Below are positions 54,789 to 63,090 of a DNA stretch of 64,000 nt, in pieces; the first letter of the stretch is position 1; each line of letters starts with the position of its first letter. The stretch is taken from positions 1-64,000 of the forward strand of contig NZ_JALJEJ010000009.1 in the NCBI RefSeq assembly GCF_022953055.1, in the 5' to 3' direction. The notes under the pieces were generated by a model. The model worked only from the letters and a program-made list of their open reading frames with translations. It did no database searches and was not told the DNA's origin. The position numbers and the translations under genes were made by a program. The stretch is from Mucilaginibacter straminoryzae (GTDB lineage: Bacteria; Bacteroidota; Bacteroidia; Sphingobacteriales; Sphingobacteriaceae).

Positions 54789-57244
54789 AACTGAACGCCG
54801 CTATTTTAATGGCCTCCTTCCCAAATACTGCCGTTGCCGCCATTGACTGCAAAAGAGATCAGCACAAATTCGCAATGGCGGTCGGCTTAACGGTAGTCCT
54901 GTTTTTATTACTTGCCTTGCAGGTCAACGGGCAGCCCCGGCCATTAAAAGGGCTGGTTAGCGGTCAGGGTGTGCCACTACCGGGTGTCACGATCAGGCTT
55001 TACCGGTTACCGGACACCGTTTTGGTGCAACAAGTCACCAGTGACCCGCAAGGTGCGTTTGGTTTTAATCTTGAAGAACCATTTCATTACCAGATCAGAT
55101 TTACTGCCGTTGGTTATCAGCCTGATGTACGCGAGGCAGACGCACGGTCATTTACTTTAAGAGTCGTGCTCAAACCCTCGGTGACTAAACTCACCGAAGT
55201 TGTTGTCAGTTCACCACCCAGCACAATCAGTGTGCAACAAGGTAAATTAACCTATAATGTAGAGCAAAGCGCTACGGCCGCAGGTAGCAATGTACTCGAA
55301 CTCCTGCGACGCACACCGGGGGTTAACGTGGATCAGGATGGTAATATCAACCTAAAAGGGTCGCCCGCCGTGAACGTGATGCTGGATGGGCGAATGACCT
55401 ATCTTTCCGGCCAGCAATTGAGCCGCTTACTGGAAGGGATGAATGCCGGTACGGTCAGCAAGATCGAAGTGATGACCACACCATCTGCCCAGTTTGATGC
55501 AGCCGGTAATGCAGGGATCATCAATATTCTTAGCCGCCGCACCAATAAAGCAGGTTATGCCCTTAATGTCAGCAGTGGAGTGACGGTTAGCCGGTATCTG
55601 CTGCATGCTGAAAGCTTGAACGGGAACATTCGTACCGGCAAGGTCAACTTCTTCGGCAGCCTAGGCTATAACTACAGGCGGCGCTTTATGCAAGAAACCA
55701 GTACCCAGTTATCCGGTGGTTCTACGCTGTTAAGGGATGGAATCAACCCCAACCAAAGCCGTTTTTACAGCTATAAAGGGGGCTTTGATATCAACTTATC
55801 ATCCCGGCAGCAACTGGGGTTCAGCTATACCGGTACTACTGACGACTGGAGTAAAGATGCCGCGGGTACATTAACGATATTAAATAACGCAAACCAGGTC
55901 ACATCCAGGGTACTGAGCCATGATTACGCGAAGGAACCCTTTTACAACAATATTTTTAACCTTAACTACCTGCTTAAGCTTGATACATCAGGAAAAGTGC
56001 TCAGCGCGGATGCAGATTATATTGGCTACCGGAATTTTTCGGACGGTTACCTGAATAGTAACAGTTACGATCCGCAGGGCAACCTGATCGGTGGCTTTCA
56101 GCAATTGAATTTTCACCAGCCCAGCATCATCCATATCCGCTCCTTTAAAGCCGATCTGACCTTGCCGTTCAAAACCTGGAAATACAAAGCCGGACTGAAA
56201 TATGCGGCGGTAGAAACGGATAATAAATTTCGGTATGACTCGCTGGCAAACGGGGTCAGTACCTATGCGCCATCGCTCAGCGATCATTTTCAATACCACG
56301 AACGCATAGCGGCCGCCTACGGTTCAGTTTCCCGCAAATGGGCAGGAACTGATTTAGAGGCTGGCCTGCGGGCCGAACATACCAGCCTGGATGCTAACGC
56401 CATTGCTGCCGGACAGCGCAACACGGCGAACTATCTGAGCTGGTTTCCCTCACTGGGTATCACGCAGAGTTTAGGCAAAGAACAGCAATTGGATCTGTCG
56501 GTCAGCCGCCGCATTAACCGACCCAACTACACGGATCTGAACCCGGTTCGTTACTACATTGATAAATATGCGCTCTACCAGGGCAATCCACAATTGGTCG
56601 CCGAAACCTCCTGGCTCTCCCTGCTTTCCTATACTTTGAAAGACCGGTATATCGCCAGCCTGAGCTATAACCGTTCCGACCACTTCATCGGGCGCACAGC
56701 CACCGTTGACCCCGTAAGTCAGCTCCTTACTTTAAGCACCGGCAATTTTCCGCACCGAGACCGCCTAGAGCTGCAAATCATTATTCCTGTCACGCTGGCT
56801 GCTTTTTGGGAAGTGCAAACCACCACCACCTTTAGCCATACGGCATATCCTGTAGCGCAACTGGCCGGACCATTGACCGTAACCAAAGACGCGGTGGATC
56901 TGTTTGTCAACCAAACTTTCCGCCTGCCCGCTAAAGTTACCTTTGAATTGCAGACCCGTTATTCTTCACCGGATCTGAACGGCACCTATATGTCCCGTTA
57001 TTATTTTACCATGGATGGCGGGTTCAAAAAGAGCTTCCTGAACAAAAAACTGGATGCCCGTTTGGCCTTTGCCGACCTGTTCCATACCGGCTGGTACTGG
57101 GGATATTCTTTGAGCGACACCTTACCCTACAGTTATAAAAATACCCCGGATAGCCGCAGGCTGAGTTTTAGTCTGGTCTATCATTTGGGTGGTAAACTGA
57201 CACCCGGAAAAACACACCGAACCGAAGAACAGGATCGATTATAA
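54785..57244 (+). CDS. Outer-membrane beta-barrel protein with carboxypeptidase-regulatory domain
   Basis: An 819-residue protein. The ATG at 54785 overlaps the ATPase stop (ATGA). A second ATG at 54875 (MAVGLTVVLFLLLALQVNGQ) would give a cleaner signal peptide and may be the true start. The regulatory-like domain (LKGLVSGQGVPLPGVTIRLY) is followed by a plug (VLELLRRTPGVNVDQDGNIN, KIEVMTTPSAQFDAAGNAGI) and barrel of the OMP_b-brl_3 type. It is embedded among ABC exporter genes and may be the outer-membrane partner of that exporter or a second receptor. Confidence 0.88.
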   Translation: MKLNAAILMASFPNTAVAAIDCKRDQHKFAMAVGLTVVLFLLLALQVNGQPRPLKGLVSGQGVPLPGVTIRLYRLPDTVLVQQVTSDPQGAFGFNLEEPFHYQIRFTAVGYQPDVREADARSFTLRVVLKPSVTKLTEVVVSSPPSTISVQQGKLTYNVEQSATAAGSNVLELLRRTPGVNVDQDGNINLKGSPAVNVMLDGRMTYLSGQQLSRLLEGMNAGTVSKIEVMTTPSAQFDAAGNAGIINILSRRTNKAGYALNVSSGVTVSRYLLHAESLNGNIRTGKVNFFGSLGYNYRRRFMQETSTQLSGGSTLLRDGINPNQSRFYSYKGGFDINLSSRQQLGFSYTGTTDDWSKDAAGTLTILNNANQVTSRVLSHDYAKEPFYNNIFNLNYLLKLDTSGKVLSADADYIGYRNFSDGYLNSNSYDPQGNLIGGFQQLNFHQPSIIHIRSFKADLTLPFKTWKYKAGLKYAAVETDNKFRYDSLANGVSTYAPSLSDHFQYHERIAAAYGSVSRKWAGTDLEAGLRAEHTSLDANAIAAGQRNTANYLSWFPSLGITQSLGKEQQLDLSVSRRINRPNYTDLNPVRYYIDKYALYQGNPQLVAETSWLSLLSYTLKDRYIASLSYNRSDHFIGRTATVDPVSQLLTLSTGNFPHRDRLELQIIIPVTLAAFWEVQTTTTFSHTAYPVAQLAGPLTVTKDAVDLFVNQTFRLPAKVTFELQTRYSSPDLNGTYMSRYYFTMDGGFKKSFLNKKLDARLAFADLFHTGWYWGYSLSDTLPYSYKNTPDSRRLSFSLVYHLGGKLTPGKTHRTEEQDRL

Positions 57245-57245
57245 G

Positions 57246-58655
57246 ATGAAGAAAATCAAAATCATTGCAGGTAAAGAATTCCGCAGCGGTTTACGCTCAC
57301 CCGCCTGGTACCTGGCTGGTGGCCTTTTCCTATTGCTGACGCTGCTGGTACTGATCAGCGGTTATCGTAATTACCGGCAGCGCAGCCAGGAAAGAGCGGC
57401 GGCTGTCAGCGAACAACGCAGCCGCTGGCTGCACCAGGATCCGAAGCACCCGCATATCGCTGCCCATTTTGGAAACTTTGCCTTTATGCCGCAGACACCG
57501 TTAAGCTTTTTTGATCACGGGCTGGATGATTTCACGGGCACTGTGGCTTACCTGGAACCTCACCGGCAAAACGAATTCGCTTTTAAGCCTGCCGAATCCG
57601 CCGGTGCAGTAAGCCGCTTTGGCGTGCTGACCGCATCTATGATCCTGCAGGTGATCTTTCCGCTCATCATCATTTTTATAAGTTTTGACGCTTTCAGCCG
57701 CGAGTTTGAACAGCAAACCATTCAGTTGCTGTACAGTCAGGGCCTTTCGTTCCGGCAGTTATACCTGGGTAAATTAGTTGGGTTCAGCCTGCTGTTAGCG
57801 GTATTACTCGCGCCCGTAATGATCACGTTAGCGGCGCTAGCGGGTACCGATGGTGAACAATGGTTACTGATGATACTGCTGGGCGGGTTATACGGCCTGT
57901 ACTTTATTGTTATACTGGCGCTTAGCCTGCTTTGTTCGGCTTATTTACGCAACAGCCGGTTCAGCTTATTATTGCTGACCGCCCTTTGGGTAATGATCAC
58001 CATCGTGCTGCCCAAATGGGCGGCAAGCACAGGTGACGGTTTTTTCCGCTTGCCTACTAAAAACACATTCGATGCAGCCATCCATCATGACCTGCTCAAT
58101 GGGATCAACGGGCATGATCCTTCCGGTGCGCGCGCACAAAAGCTCAAAAGCGAATTGCTGCGAAAGTATAAAGTAGATACGATAGCTAAACTGCCTTTCA
58201 ATTTTGATGGCTATATCATGGAAGCCGGGGAAGAATACAGTAGCCGGGTGTATGACCGTCACTTTGCGCAGCTTCAGCAAACGCTCATCCGCCAAAACCA
58301 GCTTACGCAATGGTGCGGCCTGATCGATCCTTTTATCGCCGTGAACGGCTTATCCATGGCCCTGGCAGGTACGGATTATTACAGTCATTTAGCTTTTCAG
58401 CGCCAGGCTGAGCAGTATCGCCGTCGCTTTGTTCAGCAGATGAACCACGAGATGGAAGTGCATTCCAAAATGGGGGATTGGGATTACCGGTCAGACCGGC
58501 GGGTTTTCGCCGCTGTGCCGCCTTTTCGTTACCATCCACAGGGCTTAATGGCCTCCATTAGCTATCAGTTACCCGGAATGATCTCCTTAATGATCTGGCT
58601 GATCCTGATCGTGTGGTTGGTTCAGCGTTATCCGGCTTATTTAAATCAATCTTAA
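57246..58655 (+). CDS. ABC-2 permease, DUF3526 type (1)
   Basis: A 469-residue membrane protein. It has a first helix near residues 18-40 (AWYLAGGLFLLLTLLVLISG), a large extracytoplasmic region, a helix cluster at about 130-260 (ILQVIFPLIIIFISFDAFSR, LVGFSLLLAVLLAPVMITLA, WLLMILLGGLYGLYFIVILA), a second soluble region and a C-terminal helix (GMISLMIWLILIVWLV). The EFEQQTIQLLYSQGLSFRQL motif contacts the ATPase. It starts one base after the barrel gene. The substrate is unknown. Confidence 0.86.
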   Translation: MKKIKIIAGKEFRSGLRSPAWYLAGGLFLLLTLLVLISGYRNYRQRSQERAAAVSEQRSRWLHQDPKHPHIAAHFGNFAFMPQTPLSFFDHGLDDFTGTVAYLEPHRQNEFAFKPAESAGAVSRFGVLTASMILQVIFPLIIIFISFDAFSREFEQQTIQLLYSQGLSFRQLYLGKLVGFSLLLAVLLAPVMITLAALAGTDGEQWLLMILLGGLYGLYFIVILALSLLCSAYLRNSRFSLLLLTALWVMITIVLPKWAASTGDGFFRLPTKNTFDAAIHHDLLNGINGHDPSGARAQKLKSELLRKYKVDTIAKLPFNFDGYIMEAGEEYSSRVYDRHFAQLQQTLIRQNQLTQWCGLIDPFIAVNGLSMALAGTDYYSHLAFQRQAEQYRRRFVQQMNHEMEVHSKMGDWDYRSDRRVFAAVPPFRYHPQGLMASISYQLPGMISLMIWLILIVWLVQRYPAYLNQS

Positions 58656-58657
58656 AA

Positions 58658-60070
58658 ATGATCAGAACCATTTTCCATTCAGAATATTTGCAATTCAGAA
58701 GAAGCCCGGCAGTATGGACAGGACTTCTTTGTTACCTGTTCCTGGGCCTGTACAGCATTTATTATGGGCGGCAGGTGATCGTTGTCCAGCAGACAAAAAT
58801 TGCGGAAGCCGCCGATTCGATCAGCCGGGCTCAAATAGCGTATATCAAAAATTTCATGGCTGATACCACCACTTCGTCGGGCCGGTACAACTATGAAAAG
58901 GCATCCGTTCCTTCACTGGTCAGGTTTAATTATCCTTTCCTGGCCATGAACCGGCCGGGCGCACTTGCTCCCCTGTGTATCGGGCAGCGCGATCTTTTCC
59001 CGCTGTATTACCCATTAACCGCTCAAAGCTTTTATGTGCAAACACTCAAAGGCGATATCTATAATCCGTTTAAACTAAAAGCGGGCAATTTTGACCTGGC
59101 TTTTGTGATCGTTTACCTGATGCCTTTGCTCCTCTGCGCATGCTGTTTTGATGTATTGTCAGCCGAGCTGCGTTCCGGTACAGACCGTTTGCTCGCCATT
59201 GCTTCGGGTAACCTGCGATTACTGCTGTTGTACCGTTTGCTGTTCCGCTCGGGCCTGGTCATGGCGGCTACCTTGTTATTATGCCTGGCCGGTTTTTTTA
59301 TTGCGGGCCAGATGAATTTTTGGTGTGGGTTGGGCTGGATCGTGGTCACACTGGTCTACGCGCTGGTGTGGTCGGGGATCAATTTTTGGGTCAACAGTTT
59401 TAAAAAAGACGGGACCTTTAATGCGATTGCGGTTTTGACCGCCTGGGTAAGTATCATGATCATTATTCCGTCGGCAGCCGATCTGGCACTGGGACAGGTT
59501 CCCCGTACCGGGGAAGTCAAATTAGCGACACTGATGCGCAGCCGTAATATGCCGGAAACGGATAGTGCCATGAATGCCGCCCTTCAAAAATTCTACCTGG
59601 TTAATCCCCGTTATCGCCCTAAAGACACGATACCTGGCCGCTTTTATTACTTCCAGGGCTATTCAGCTTTTTTATTCAACGGCGACCGCGCTGCGGACAG
59701 CCTGGTGGATGCAAGATATGAGCTGTTAGCACAACATCAGCAACAACTGGCACGATTTAACGCGGTCAATCCGGCGTATAATACTTCAGAAATGTTAAGT
59801 ATGCTTGCAGGTACCACCCTTGCAGACGAATGGGCATTTAAATCCGCTGCACGGTCTTTTCACCGGCAGGTGTTCTGGTTTGCTAACCGGCCGCTTTTTG
59901 AAGGCAAGTTAATGAAGCCGCTGGACTATCTGGCGCAACCGAAATTCCAACCGCCGTCAGCAGCCTTTAATTTAAAAAATTGGTTTGTTGACCTGCTGGC
60001 GCTAACCATTGGTGTAGTGGTTTTTGGGTTGGCAGGATGGATCAAACTGATAAACAGATCGTTTTTATAA
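58658..60070 (+). CDS. ABC-2 permease, DUF3526 type (2)
   Basis: A 470-residue paralogue-like partner of the preceding permease with the same topology: one N-terminal helix (VWTGLLCYLFLGLYSIYYG), a central set of helices (FVIVYLMPLLLCACCFDVLS, SGLVMAATLLLCLAGFFIAG), a soluble loop, and a last helix (LLALTIGVVVFGLAGWIKLI). It carries ELRSGTDRLLAIASGNLRLL where the ATPase would bind. ATG 58658 is two bases after the previous stop. The two permeases and the ATPase probably form one exporter. Confidence 0.86.
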   Translation: MIRTIFHSEYLQFRRSPAVWTGLLCYLFLGLYSIYYGRQVIVVQQTKIAEAADSISRAQIAYIKNFMADTTTSSGRYNYEKASVPSLVRFNYPFLAMNRPGALAPLCIGQRDLFPLYYPLTAQSFYVQTLKGDIYNPFKLKAGNFDLAFVIVYLMPLLLCACCFDVLSAELRSGTDRLLAIASGNLRLLLLYRLLFRSGLVMAATLLLCLAGFFIAGQMNFWCGLGWIVVTLVYALVWSGINFWVNSFKKDGTFNAIAVLTAWVSIMIIIPSAADLALGQVPRTGEVKLATLMRSRNMPETDSAMNAALQKFYLVNPRYRPKDTIPGRFYYFQGYSAFLFNGDRAADSLVDARYELLAQHQQQLARFNAVNPAYNTSEMLSMLAGTTLADEWAFKSAARSFHRQVFWFANRPLFEGKLMKPLDYLAQPKFQPPSAAFNLKNWFVDLLALTIGVVVFGLAGWIKLINRSFL

Positions 60071-60077
60071 TTCCATG

Positions 60078-61409
60078 ATGAATAAACGCGAAGAAATATT
60101 GCAGGGTAACTTATGGAAATTAATGATCAGGCTATCCTTGCCTGGGATCTTGGGTATGCTGGTGATCTCGGTCAATGGTTTGGTTGACGCATTTTTTGTG
60201 TCTCATTTAGTCGGGACAGATGCTTTTGCAGGTGTATCCTATGCTATGCCCCTGCTCACCATCAATGCGGCAGTTATAGCGCTGTTATCAGCCGGTGCCG
60301 GATCGGTTTACAGCCGGGCGATCGGCAGCAATGACCAATCCCTGTTAGCGATGTTATTCCGGCATCTGCTGGTCGCTATTCTGGTTGTCACTGTTTTGTT
60401 GATGATCTTTGGCTTTGCCGCTTCCCCATGGTTATTAGCCTGGCTGGATATTCCCGCACGTCAATTGCCTTTCGCGCAGGATTTCTACCATGTCACGCTG
60501 GCTGGCGCCTGCTTCCCGGTTTTAGGCCTGTGTACTTCGGCGCTCATCCGGTCTGAAGGGCATACCGGTAAGGCCATGCGGATTACCGCACTGGCCATGC
60601 TGCTTAACGCGCTGATCAACCCTTTGCTGATCCGTTATTTAGGGCTGGGTGTGAAAGGTTCGGCTTTGGCCAGTATACTGGCGATGATCTTTTATAGCGT
60701 GCTAACCCTGGTTCATTTGTCAGGAAAAAACAGTCCCTTACAATTAAAATGGGGAAAGATCGAGCCGCAATTTCTGCATACGTTGTTTCGAACCGGACTA
60801 CCGACTTTTTATATGCAGGCCAACGGCTTCTTCCGCCAGTTGATCTTATTTAAGCTTGCGGCTTATAGCGCACGGTCGCCCAGTGATGTGGCAATATTTT
60901 CAGGCATTTACCGCTTATTCTCCTTCACAGCCATACCCATGTTTGGTATGTTACAAGCCTTAGGCCCGGTAGTGGGGATTAACTACGGTGCCGGGAAACT
61001 TGAACGGAGCCAGCGTGCCGTAGCTATTTTTCGCAGCTGCACCATCATCCTGCTATTTCCAATCGCACTAACTTGTTTTATTTTTCCACAAACCGTCCTG
61101 TCTTTCTTGTTAGCCAACCCTGCACTGGCTTACGCCGGATCGGGTTACTTCCAGGTGGTGATCCTGGTATTATTGCTCATGCCTTTCGCATCGGGAAGTA
61201 TCGTTTTTCTGCAATCTACCGGGCAATCAGCCCTGGCTTCCAAATTCACCCTGCGGCGGGAATTGCTGATCTTTCTGCCGGTGGTTTTATTATCGGTATA
61301 CCTTTGGCATTATCAAGGAATCTACATTGCCTTGCTGGCCGAAAACATCATCTATATCAATATCGTTTACTGGTGTACACGCAACCGCATGCAAGCGATG
61401 GCCGGTTAG
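60078..61409 (+). CDS. MATE family efflux transporter
   Basis: A 443-residue antiporter with about twelve helices. N-terminal EILQGNLWKLMIRLSLPGIL and GLVDAFFVSHLVGTDAFAGV, and the second half FRTGLPTFYMQANGF show the two six-helix bundles. An ATG one codon earlier (60075) is equally possible. Its last four bases overlap the convergent methyltransferase gene. As the last gene of the operon it could export the finished peptide or a small molecule. Confidence 0.92.
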   Translation: MNKREEILQGNLWKLMIRLSLPGILGMLVISVNGLVDAFFVSHLVGTDAFAGVSYAMPLLTINAAVIALLSAGAGSVYSRAIGSNDQSLLAMLFRHLLVAILVVTVLLMIFGFAASPWLLAWLDIPARQLPFAQDFYHVTLAGACFPVLGLCTSALIRSEGHTGKAMRITALAMLLNALINPLLIRYLGLGVKGSALASILAMIFYSVLTLVHLSGKNSPLQLKWGKIEPQFLHTLFRTGLPTFYMQANGFFRQLILFKLAAYSARSPSDVAIFSGIYRLFSFTAIPMFGMLQALGPVVGINYGAGKLERSQRAVAIFRSCTIILLFPIALTCFIFPQTVLSFLLANPALAYAGSGYFQVVILVLLLMPFASGSIVFLQSTGQSALASKFTLRRELLIFLPVVLLSVYLWHYQGIYIALLAENIIYINIVYWCTRNRMQAMAG

Positions 61410-61975
61410 CACTTCCGCGCAACGATATGATAGACATGCCAGTGCTTTGCCGCACCACCCAGCGTTCTCCCGTCTTTTTCTGTTTCTGATTGCCAGAGCA
61501 GCTCGAAGCCCGCAAACAAGTCTTTCAATTGTTCTACAGTATGGATCGTCATATCTGCGCGGGTAGCCCAGCTATCCCTGATGCCTAAGAAATGACCGCA
61601 GAACAGACCGTTCGGGGTTAATGCTTCGCATATCGTCAACCAGCAGGAACTGAAATGCGCGGGGTTACAAAAAGGAAGGGCGAAGCTTGCATTCACCAGT
61701 TGCACCGGCGGAAGTACCAATGATTCGAAACGCTGGCATTGAGTAATCACGGCATCGGCCTCTATCGATTCAAGCACATTTTGGTCAGCGTCTATCGCCA
61801 GTACTTTCCATCCTTGCGATGCCAAATGCAGTGCGTCTGTGCCCGCGCCACAGCCCAGGTCAACCGCAGCGGCAGGTGCTGTGAAATGTTTCAAACCCTC
61901 CAGCAGTGTTTGTGAGGGAGGCAGTACTTTACCGGATACTGCGGCATGATGGTTTCGGAATGAAGGAACGGTCAT
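61406..61975 (-). CDS. SAM-dependent methyltransferase (TehB-like)
   Basis: A 189-residue class I methyltransferase. SAM motif I is AAVDLGCGAGTDALHLASQG (residues about 36-55), motif II WKVLAIDADQNVLESI; the later LTICEALTPNGLFCGHFLG is motif post-II. The C-terminal part contains DMTIHTVEQLKDLFAGFELL. It overlaps the upstream methyltransferase gene by four bases (ATGA) and converges with the MATE gene. The substrate is unknown; methylating the cluster peptide or a toxic oxyanion are both possible. Confidence 0.85.
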   Translation of the reverse strand: MTVPSFRNHHAAVSGKVLPPSQTLLEGLKHFTAPAAAVDLGCGAGTDALHLASQGWKVLAIDADQNVLESIEADAVITQCQRFESLVLPPVQLVNASFALPFCNPAHFSSCWLTICEALTPNGLFCGHFLGIRDSWATRADMTIHTVEQLKDLFAGFELLWQSETEKDGRTLGGAAKHWHVYHIVARKC

Positions 61976-62700
61976 GATAACGGCAAAGTTTTATGCCAGA
62001 TGGCGGTACATTCAGGCACAATAACCAATTGATGCTCGCGAACATAGTTGCCGAATTTATCGTTCCAAAAAAACGAAGTTAATTCGACAGCCTCTTCAAG
62101 GTCAGTAAAACGGTAGTCCGTCGGGAACCATTCGCTTTGTGTAAAACCTTTTTCGGTTGTGAGGTACTCATACAACTGCGCTAAAACCTTGTTAGGTGCA
62201 GCAGGACGATGTGTGCCGGTGCCCAGCGTCCCAAACAATAAAATTGATCCCCCCGGTCTTAACAGCCTTTCCATCTCCGAAAGTACGTGATCAATGTCCG
62301 ATTTCCAGGCTGCACCTCCTGCAAAGGCGATGTAACCCAGGCTCCATCCTTCGACAACGATATCTGCGGAGCCTCCTGGCAGCGGAATACTGTCATTTCC
62401 TGCTACATTAAAAGTGACGTTTGGATAAGCGCTGAATTTTTCCCTGGCATAATTAACCATATCCGGGGCCAGATCAAATGCGTGAACTGCTTTGGCCAAC
62501 GGTGCGATCAGACCTGTAAGACGGCCTGTACCGGCCGCAAACTCCACGACTATTTGATCTGAAGGATCTTGAATAGTTAAGAATTGTCGGAGTAAATTAC
62601 CTTCATGATCCATACAGGTACGCAGACGGTCATACACCGCGCAATGCTCCTGATAAATGGTGTAGTGGGGAACATTAGAAGGAACCGGATTATTATTCAT
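61972..62700 (-). CDS. Class I SAM-dependent methyltransferase
   Basis: A 242-residue methyltransferase with motif I VVEFAAGTGRLTGLIAPLAK (residues about 50-69), motif II AVHAFDLAPDMVNYAREKF, and the motif IV region GGSADIVVEGWSLGYIAF. It heads a two-gene minus-strand unit. Its promoter has a -33 TTG inside palindrome D, so it appears to be coregulated with the peptide cluster. The substrate is unknown. Confidence 0.85.
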   Translation of the reverse strand: MNNNPVPSNVPHYTIYQEHCAVYDRLRTCMDHEGNLLRQFLTIQDPSDQIVVEFAAGTGRLTGLIAPLAKAVHAFDLAPDMVNYAREKFSAYPNVTFNVAGNDSIPLPGGSADIVVEGWSLGYIAFAGGAAWKSDIDHVLSEMERLLRPGGSILLFGTLGTGTHRPAAPNKVLAQLYEYLTTEKGFTQSEWFPTDYRFTDLEEAVELTSFFWNDKFGNYVREHQLVIVPECTAIWHKTLPLS

Positions 62701-62714
62701 TGATTAACTTTTCT

Positions 62715-62746
62715 CAAAGATAATCAACCTAATAAAAAAGCAACAA
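62715..62746 (-). promoter_or_regulatory. Promoter of the methyltransferase pair
   Basis: On the minus strand, TTG (62746-62744), a 21-base spacer and TATCTTTG (62722-62715) match the Bacteroidota consensus. The -7 box ends 14 bases before the ATG. The -33 element is inside palindrome D. Confidence 0.65.
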
Positions 62747-62758
62747 TGTTACTTTTTT
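62734..62758 (-). promoter_or_regulatory. Palindromic operator-like element D
   Basis: Arms AAAAAAGCAAC and GTTACTTTTTT around AAT (one mismatch), with the 7-1-7 form AGCAACA-A-TGTTACT (62739-62753). On the minus strand it is 23/25 identical to element A. It covers the -33 element of the methyltransferase promoter and has no gene upstream to terminate, which favours an operator. Confidence 0.65.
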
Positions 62759-62762
62759 ATAC

Positions 62763-63020
62763 TTAAAAAGATTCTTTATAATGCTCACAGACGCCGGAGA
62801 TCAGCATATTAATTTTCGGCTATGTACCCGGGCGGTAATTTCAGTGGCGGCAGCTGAAAATCCCTTAGGCAATACCTTCCTGGCAGTTGGTGCAGTTGAA
62901 ATGCAGATGTTCATCATGATGATGCCCCTCACTGCAATCTTCGCTGCGCATCGCATAATTTGCAGTGCCGTTGACATCAATTACTTTATGTAAAATACCT
63001 TTTTCTTCGAAATTTATTAC
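62763..63020 (-). pseudogene. Fur-family regulator, truncated and frameshifted
   Basis: Read on the minus strand from 63020: NFEEKGILHKVIDVNGTANY, AMRSEDCSEGHHHDEHLHF, NCTNCQE, then a one-base loss, YCLRDFQLPPLKLPPGYIAE N in the next frame, then a compensating shift and INMLISGVCEHYKESF ending at TAA 62763-62765. This is the C-terminal dimer and metal domain of a Fur/Zur-type protein (HHHDEHLHF, CxxC). The whole DNA-binding half is missing; the sequence breaks at the hairpin 63019-63050. The second Cys of the last CxxC is Tyr. It cannot make a working repressor. Confidence 0.85.
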
Positions 63021-63050
63021 CAGGGCGGTCCACAAATAGACCGCCCTGGT
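63019..63050. terminator. Strong hairpin, terminator of the phosphatase gene
   Basis: Perfect 12-base arms ACCAGGGCGGTC and GACCGCCCTGGT around an 8-nt loop, 41 bases past the minus-strand phosphatase stop. The Fur remnant begins exactly at its left edge, so it marks the accessory-region boundary. Confidence 0.8.
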
Positions 63051-63090
63051 TGGTTTTAAACATAAAAGCCTGTCTCTTAAGTGTCCTTCC

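Noticed and set aside
48607..62700. Methanobactin, lanthipeptide or MNIO-type RiPP cluster
   Set aside because: No DUF692/MNIO, LanB/LanC/LanM, radical SAM, YcaO or ATP-grasp maturase is encoded in the block, so none of the known classes can be assigned.
62781..62993. Open frame of 70 codons on the plus strand
   Set aside because: It runs antisense to the Fur-family remnant, whose codons explain the sequence far better.
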